64,000 bases of DNA, taken from contig NW_005197877.1 of the NCBI RefSeq assembly GCF_000372725.1, forward strand, positions 1 to 64,000. Reading direction: 5' to 3'. This DNA is from Emiliania huxleyi CCMP1516 (taxonomy: Eukaryota; Haptophyta; Isochrysidales; Noelaerhabdaceae). Made by a program: the position numbers and the translations under genes. Below, piece by piece: positions 61,369 through 64,000 of this stretch (its first letter is position 1; the number at the start of each line of letters is the position of its first letter). A model generated the notes under the pieces. The model made no database searches. It was not told the DNA's origin and saw only the letters and a program-made list of their open reading frames with translations.

Positions 61369-63963
61369 TCAGTGCGCCACCGCCGCCTCGGCGAAACCCT
61401 CCGCCTCGGAGAGTGCAAGCCGCAGCTTAGCGCGCAGCAGCGCCTCACTGCCATACTCGGGTAGATAGAGCCGGTTGAAGCAAGCCGACGCCGTCGGAAG
61501 CCTCTCCGCACCGTCAAAGCGCGTCACCGTGAAGCGCTGTTGTGCGCCGCGGTAGCCCATGAGCGAGGCGAAGCCGGTGGCGGGCGGCCGTGTCGAGCCG
61601 GTAGTGAAAAGGAGGAGCTGCGCCCGCTCCTCAGCCGACATCTCGCGGATCGCCTTCCAGAGCCACACGACCGCGTTCGAGTGGTGGTAGTCGGGAGGAT
61701 TGTAGACCGTGGAGCGCTCCCAGTCGTCGACGTCGATGTTGGGCTGGCCGCAGAGCAATAGCTGGACCTCGGCGATCGTGCATAAGCTGCGGAGGGTAGC
61801 GAGGAGTTCCTCGTCGAGAAACACGCCAAGACCGGAGCGGAAGGCGGCGACCTGCGGCCCAACCGCACCAAGGAGCTTGTGCCGAGTGTACAGCTGCAGG
61901 TACTCGCGGATGTTGTCTGGCGTGACCGCTTCGTCCGCCCCCCCCGGCTTGAGCTCAGCGGTGCGCCGCCGGTCAGAGGAGCGCTCGTAGACGACCGTCT
62001 CGTCGCCGTCCACCTCAAAGGTGAGGCACAGCGCTTCGAGACCCTCTGCCGACATAGAGACGAGCTGTTTCTGCGAGCTGTGTAGGTCGGGGTCGACCAA
62101 CTCGAGGTCGTCAAAGGCGATCTCATATCCAAAGGCCGCCTTGAGGAAGGCCATGGAGCAGGACACGTTGAGCATCTCCTTGTGGTAGAGGGCCATGCCG
62201 GTGATCCGCCCGAGGAGCGCAAAGTAGGAGAGGTGGTCAGCGCCAGCCTCGGCGGCAGAGTTGGGGTTGGGCTGCAGCATGCGGTTTGCGTCCTCGACGA
62301 AGAGGCCGCTGTTCGGGTCGAAGATCTCCGCCGTCACCAACCCAAACCACTCGCGGCGCAGAGCATCGCCGTCCGCCGCCTCGCCTGCGTAGCGGACACT
62401 CAGCCGCTGCGGCCCTGCCCCGTCCAGCAGGTTGCCAGTGACCTCGTCGACGCCCAGCTGCGCGCAGAGGCCCTCCAGGATGTTGTCGCGGCAGGCGACG
62501 AGGGAGAGCGCGACGGCATCGGCGCCGCCGACCTTCGCCTCGAGGCGCGCGTGCAGCCAGGCCCGCTTAACTACGGGTCCCATCGAGGGAGCGACTGCCC
62601 CCAGCTCGTGCAATGCCAGTAGGATGTCATCGCGGGGAGCAGCGTAATGAGCGGGCGTGCGTCCATCCGGAGCAGCAGCCGACAAGTTTGCCCCCAGCTC
62701 ATGCAGCATCCTCAGGCATACATCATCGCGGCCGTCCCGAGCAGCCACGTGGGCGGGCGTGAGTCCATCTGAATCCACCGCTGACAGACTCGCCGCCGCC
62801 CCTAGCTCGTGCAGCACCCGCAGGCAGACCTCACAGTCGTCCCACTGGTCCTGAGCAGCAAGGTGAGCTGGAGTGGCTCCATTTTCATCCACCGCCGAGA
62901 GACTCGCCTCCGCCCCAAGCTCGTGCAGAGCCCGCAAACACTCGCTGCGTCCGTGAAAAGCAGCGCAATGAGCGGGCGTGCGTCCGTCCGGAGCAGCAGC
63001 CGACAAGCTCACCCCCAGCTCATGCAGAGTCCGCAGGCATGCGGCCGTCATAGCGTGGTGGGCGGGCGTGAGTCCATCTGAATCCGCCGCTGACAGACTC
63101 GCCGCCGCCCCTAGCTCGTGCAGCACGCGCAAACACTGGCCGCCGTCGCCGACAGGCGCATCAGCAGCGTTGTGAGCGGGCGTGAGTCCACCTGCATCCG
63201 CCGCCGAGAGACTCGCCTCCGCCCCAAGCTCGTGCAGAGCCCGCAAACACTCGCTGCGTCCGTGAAAAGCAGCGCAATGAGCGGGCGTGCGTCCGTCCGG
63301 AGCAGCAGCCGAGAGACTCGCCTCCGCACCTAGCTCATGAAGCACACGCAAGCACCCTTCATGACCGCCCAAAGCAGCGCAATGAGCGGGCGTGCGTCCG
63401 TCCGGAGCAGCAGCCGAGAGACTCGCCTCCGCACCTAGCTCATGAAGCACACGCAAGCACCCTTCATGACCGCCCCCAGCAGCGCAATGAGCGGGCGTGC
63501 GTCCGTCCGGAGCAGCAGCCGAGAGACTCGCCTCCGCCCCGAGCTCATGAAGCACACGCAAGCACCCTTCGTGACCGCCATCAGCAGCGTAATGAGCGGG
63601 CGGGCGTCCGTCCGTAGCAATCGCCGAGAGACTCGCCTCCGCACCGAGCTCATGAAGCACACGCAAGCACCCTTCGTGACCGCCATCAGCAGCGTAATGA
63701 GCGGGCGTGCGTCCATCCGCATCCGTCGCCAAGAGACTCGCCTCCGCACCGAGCTCATGAAGCACCCGCAAGCACCCATCGTGACCTTTCGCAGCTGCAA
63801 CGTGAGCAGGAATAAGCCCACCAGATGCGGCCTCTTGCAGTGGTTGCCCCACCTCGTGCAGCGCGCGAAGCGCAACAACGCTGCCGCCGCGCGCGGCCAC
63901 GATGGCCTCGTTCTCTTCCGCCTCAATCCGCCGATTGGTAAGCCATCGGGAATAGGTTACCAT
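61369..63963 (-). CDS. Ankyrin-repeat HECT E3 ubiquitin ligase
   Basis: 864 residues, single exon; the first ATG is at 63963. About twelve ankyrin-type repeats (pattern DGRTPAHYAADGGHEGCLRV, then LHELGAEASLSA) fill residues 25-440. The HECT domain follows: RREWFGLVTAEIFDPNSGLF, LSYFALLGRITGMALYHK, then LPTASACFNRLYLPEY with the catalytic Cys near residue 826, placed as usual about 35 residues before the end. HECT ligases form a thioester with ubiquitin on this Cys; the ankyrin part would bind substrate. The Thr that commonly precedes the Cys is Ala here. Ankyrin units are nearly identical in DNA, which favours copy-number change. Confidence 0.9.
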   Translation of the reverse strand: MVTYSRWLTNRRIEAEENEAIVAARGGSVVALRALHEVGQPLQEAASGGLIPAHVAAAKGHDGCLRVLHELGAEASLLATDADGRTPAHYAADGGHEGCLRVLHELGAEASLSAIATDGRPPAHYAADGGHEGCLRVLHELGAEASLSAAAPDGRTPAHCAAGGGHEGCLRVLHELGAEASLSAAAPDGRTPAHCAALGGHEGCLRVLHELGAEASLSAAAPDGRTPAHCAAFHGRSECLRALHELGAEASLSAADAGGLTPAHNAADAPVGDGGQCLRVLHELGAAASLSAADSDGLTPAHHAMTAACLRTLHELGVSLSAAAPDGRTPAHCAAFHGRSECLRALHELGAEASLSAVDENGATPAHLAAQDQWDDCEVCLRVLHELGAAASLSAVDSDGLTPAHVAARDGRDDVCLRMLHELGANLSAAAPDGRTPAHYAAPRDDILLALHELGAVAPSMGPVVKRAWLHARLEAKVGGADAVALSLVACRDNILEGLCAQLGVDEVTGNLLDGAGPQRLSVRYAGEAADGDALRREWFGLVTAEIFDPNSGLFVEDANRMLQPNPNSAAEAGADHLSYFALLGRITGMALYHKEMLNVSCSMAFLKAAFGYEIAFDDLELVDPDLHSSQKQLVSMSAEGLEALCLTFEVDGDETVVYERSSDRRRTAELKPGGADEAVTPDNIREYLQLYTRHKLLGAVGPQVAAFRSGLGVFLDEELLATLRSLCTIAEVQLLLCGQPNIDVDDWERSTVYNPPDYHHSNAVVWLWKAIREMSAEERAQLLLFTTGSTRPPATGFASLMGYRGAQQRFTVTRFDGAERLPTASACFNRLYLPEYGSEALLRAKLRLALSEAEGFAEAAVAH

Positions 63964-64000
63964 GGACTGCACTGAGACTCGGCGCGATAGAAGGGCGGGA

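Overview
The window looks like nuclear DNA of a GC-rich unicellular alga, most plausibly a haptophyte (Emiliania/Gephyrocapsa, Chrysochromulina or Prymnesium type). The genus cannot be fixed from sequence alone. Coding regions are split by short introns of about 65-170 bp. Of 24 introns I could place by homology and reading frame, about 13 start with GC rather than GT, and all end in AG. The proteins are eukaryotic: WDR26/GID7, HECT, U-box, F-box-kelch, SET, homeodomain, SLC19 and DUF1995. Microsatellites, minisatellites and mobile elements fill the gaps between genes. Two 100-base N runs (25155-25254 and 52467-52566) are assembly gaps.

Layout. 1-6.2 kb: a (CA)n block, then on the minus strand a WDR26/GID7-like gene and a glycosyltransferase-like gene. 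6.5-12 kb: a CAG-type repeat, a long reverse-transcriptase element on the plus strand, then a 1.8-kb element with 72-bp terminal inverted repeats. 12-19 kb: a transposon-associated ORF, a GT8-like glycosyltransferase, an Ala/Glu-rich multi-exon membrane protein gene, and an FHA-like gene. 19-25 kb: dispersed non-autonomous repeats, a PC-esterase-like gene and an ankyrin/U-box gene. 25-29 kb: part of a homeodomain gene next to a gap, and a GH16-like secreted protein. 29-35 kb: a decayed and an intact copy of a zinc-ribbon/HET-like/LRR gene, separated by nested inverted-repeat elements. 35-45 kb: retroelement copies, iron alcohol dehydrogenase, an SCP2-like protein, an unknown multi-exon gene, an RPAP3/TPR-like fragment, a DUF1995 gene and a secreted repeat protein. 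45-57 kb: a retroelement remnant, a half SLC19 transporter, an F-box kelch gene, a SET gene and a large ankyrin-kinase-RING gene broken by a gap. 57-64 kb: a membrane/HET-like gene and an ankyrin-HECT ligase.

Two themes stand out. First, five different ubiquitin-ligase types (GID/CTLH, U-box, F-box, RING and HECT) lie within 64 kb, together with several glycan enzymes. Second, several introns look recently gained. In them the first 11-33 bases of the intron repeat the first bases of the following exon, and the intron length is a near-constant 67-75 bp. The iron-ADH and DUF1995 introns also share an internal core. This is the signature of introner-like elements and is the most interesting signal in the window.
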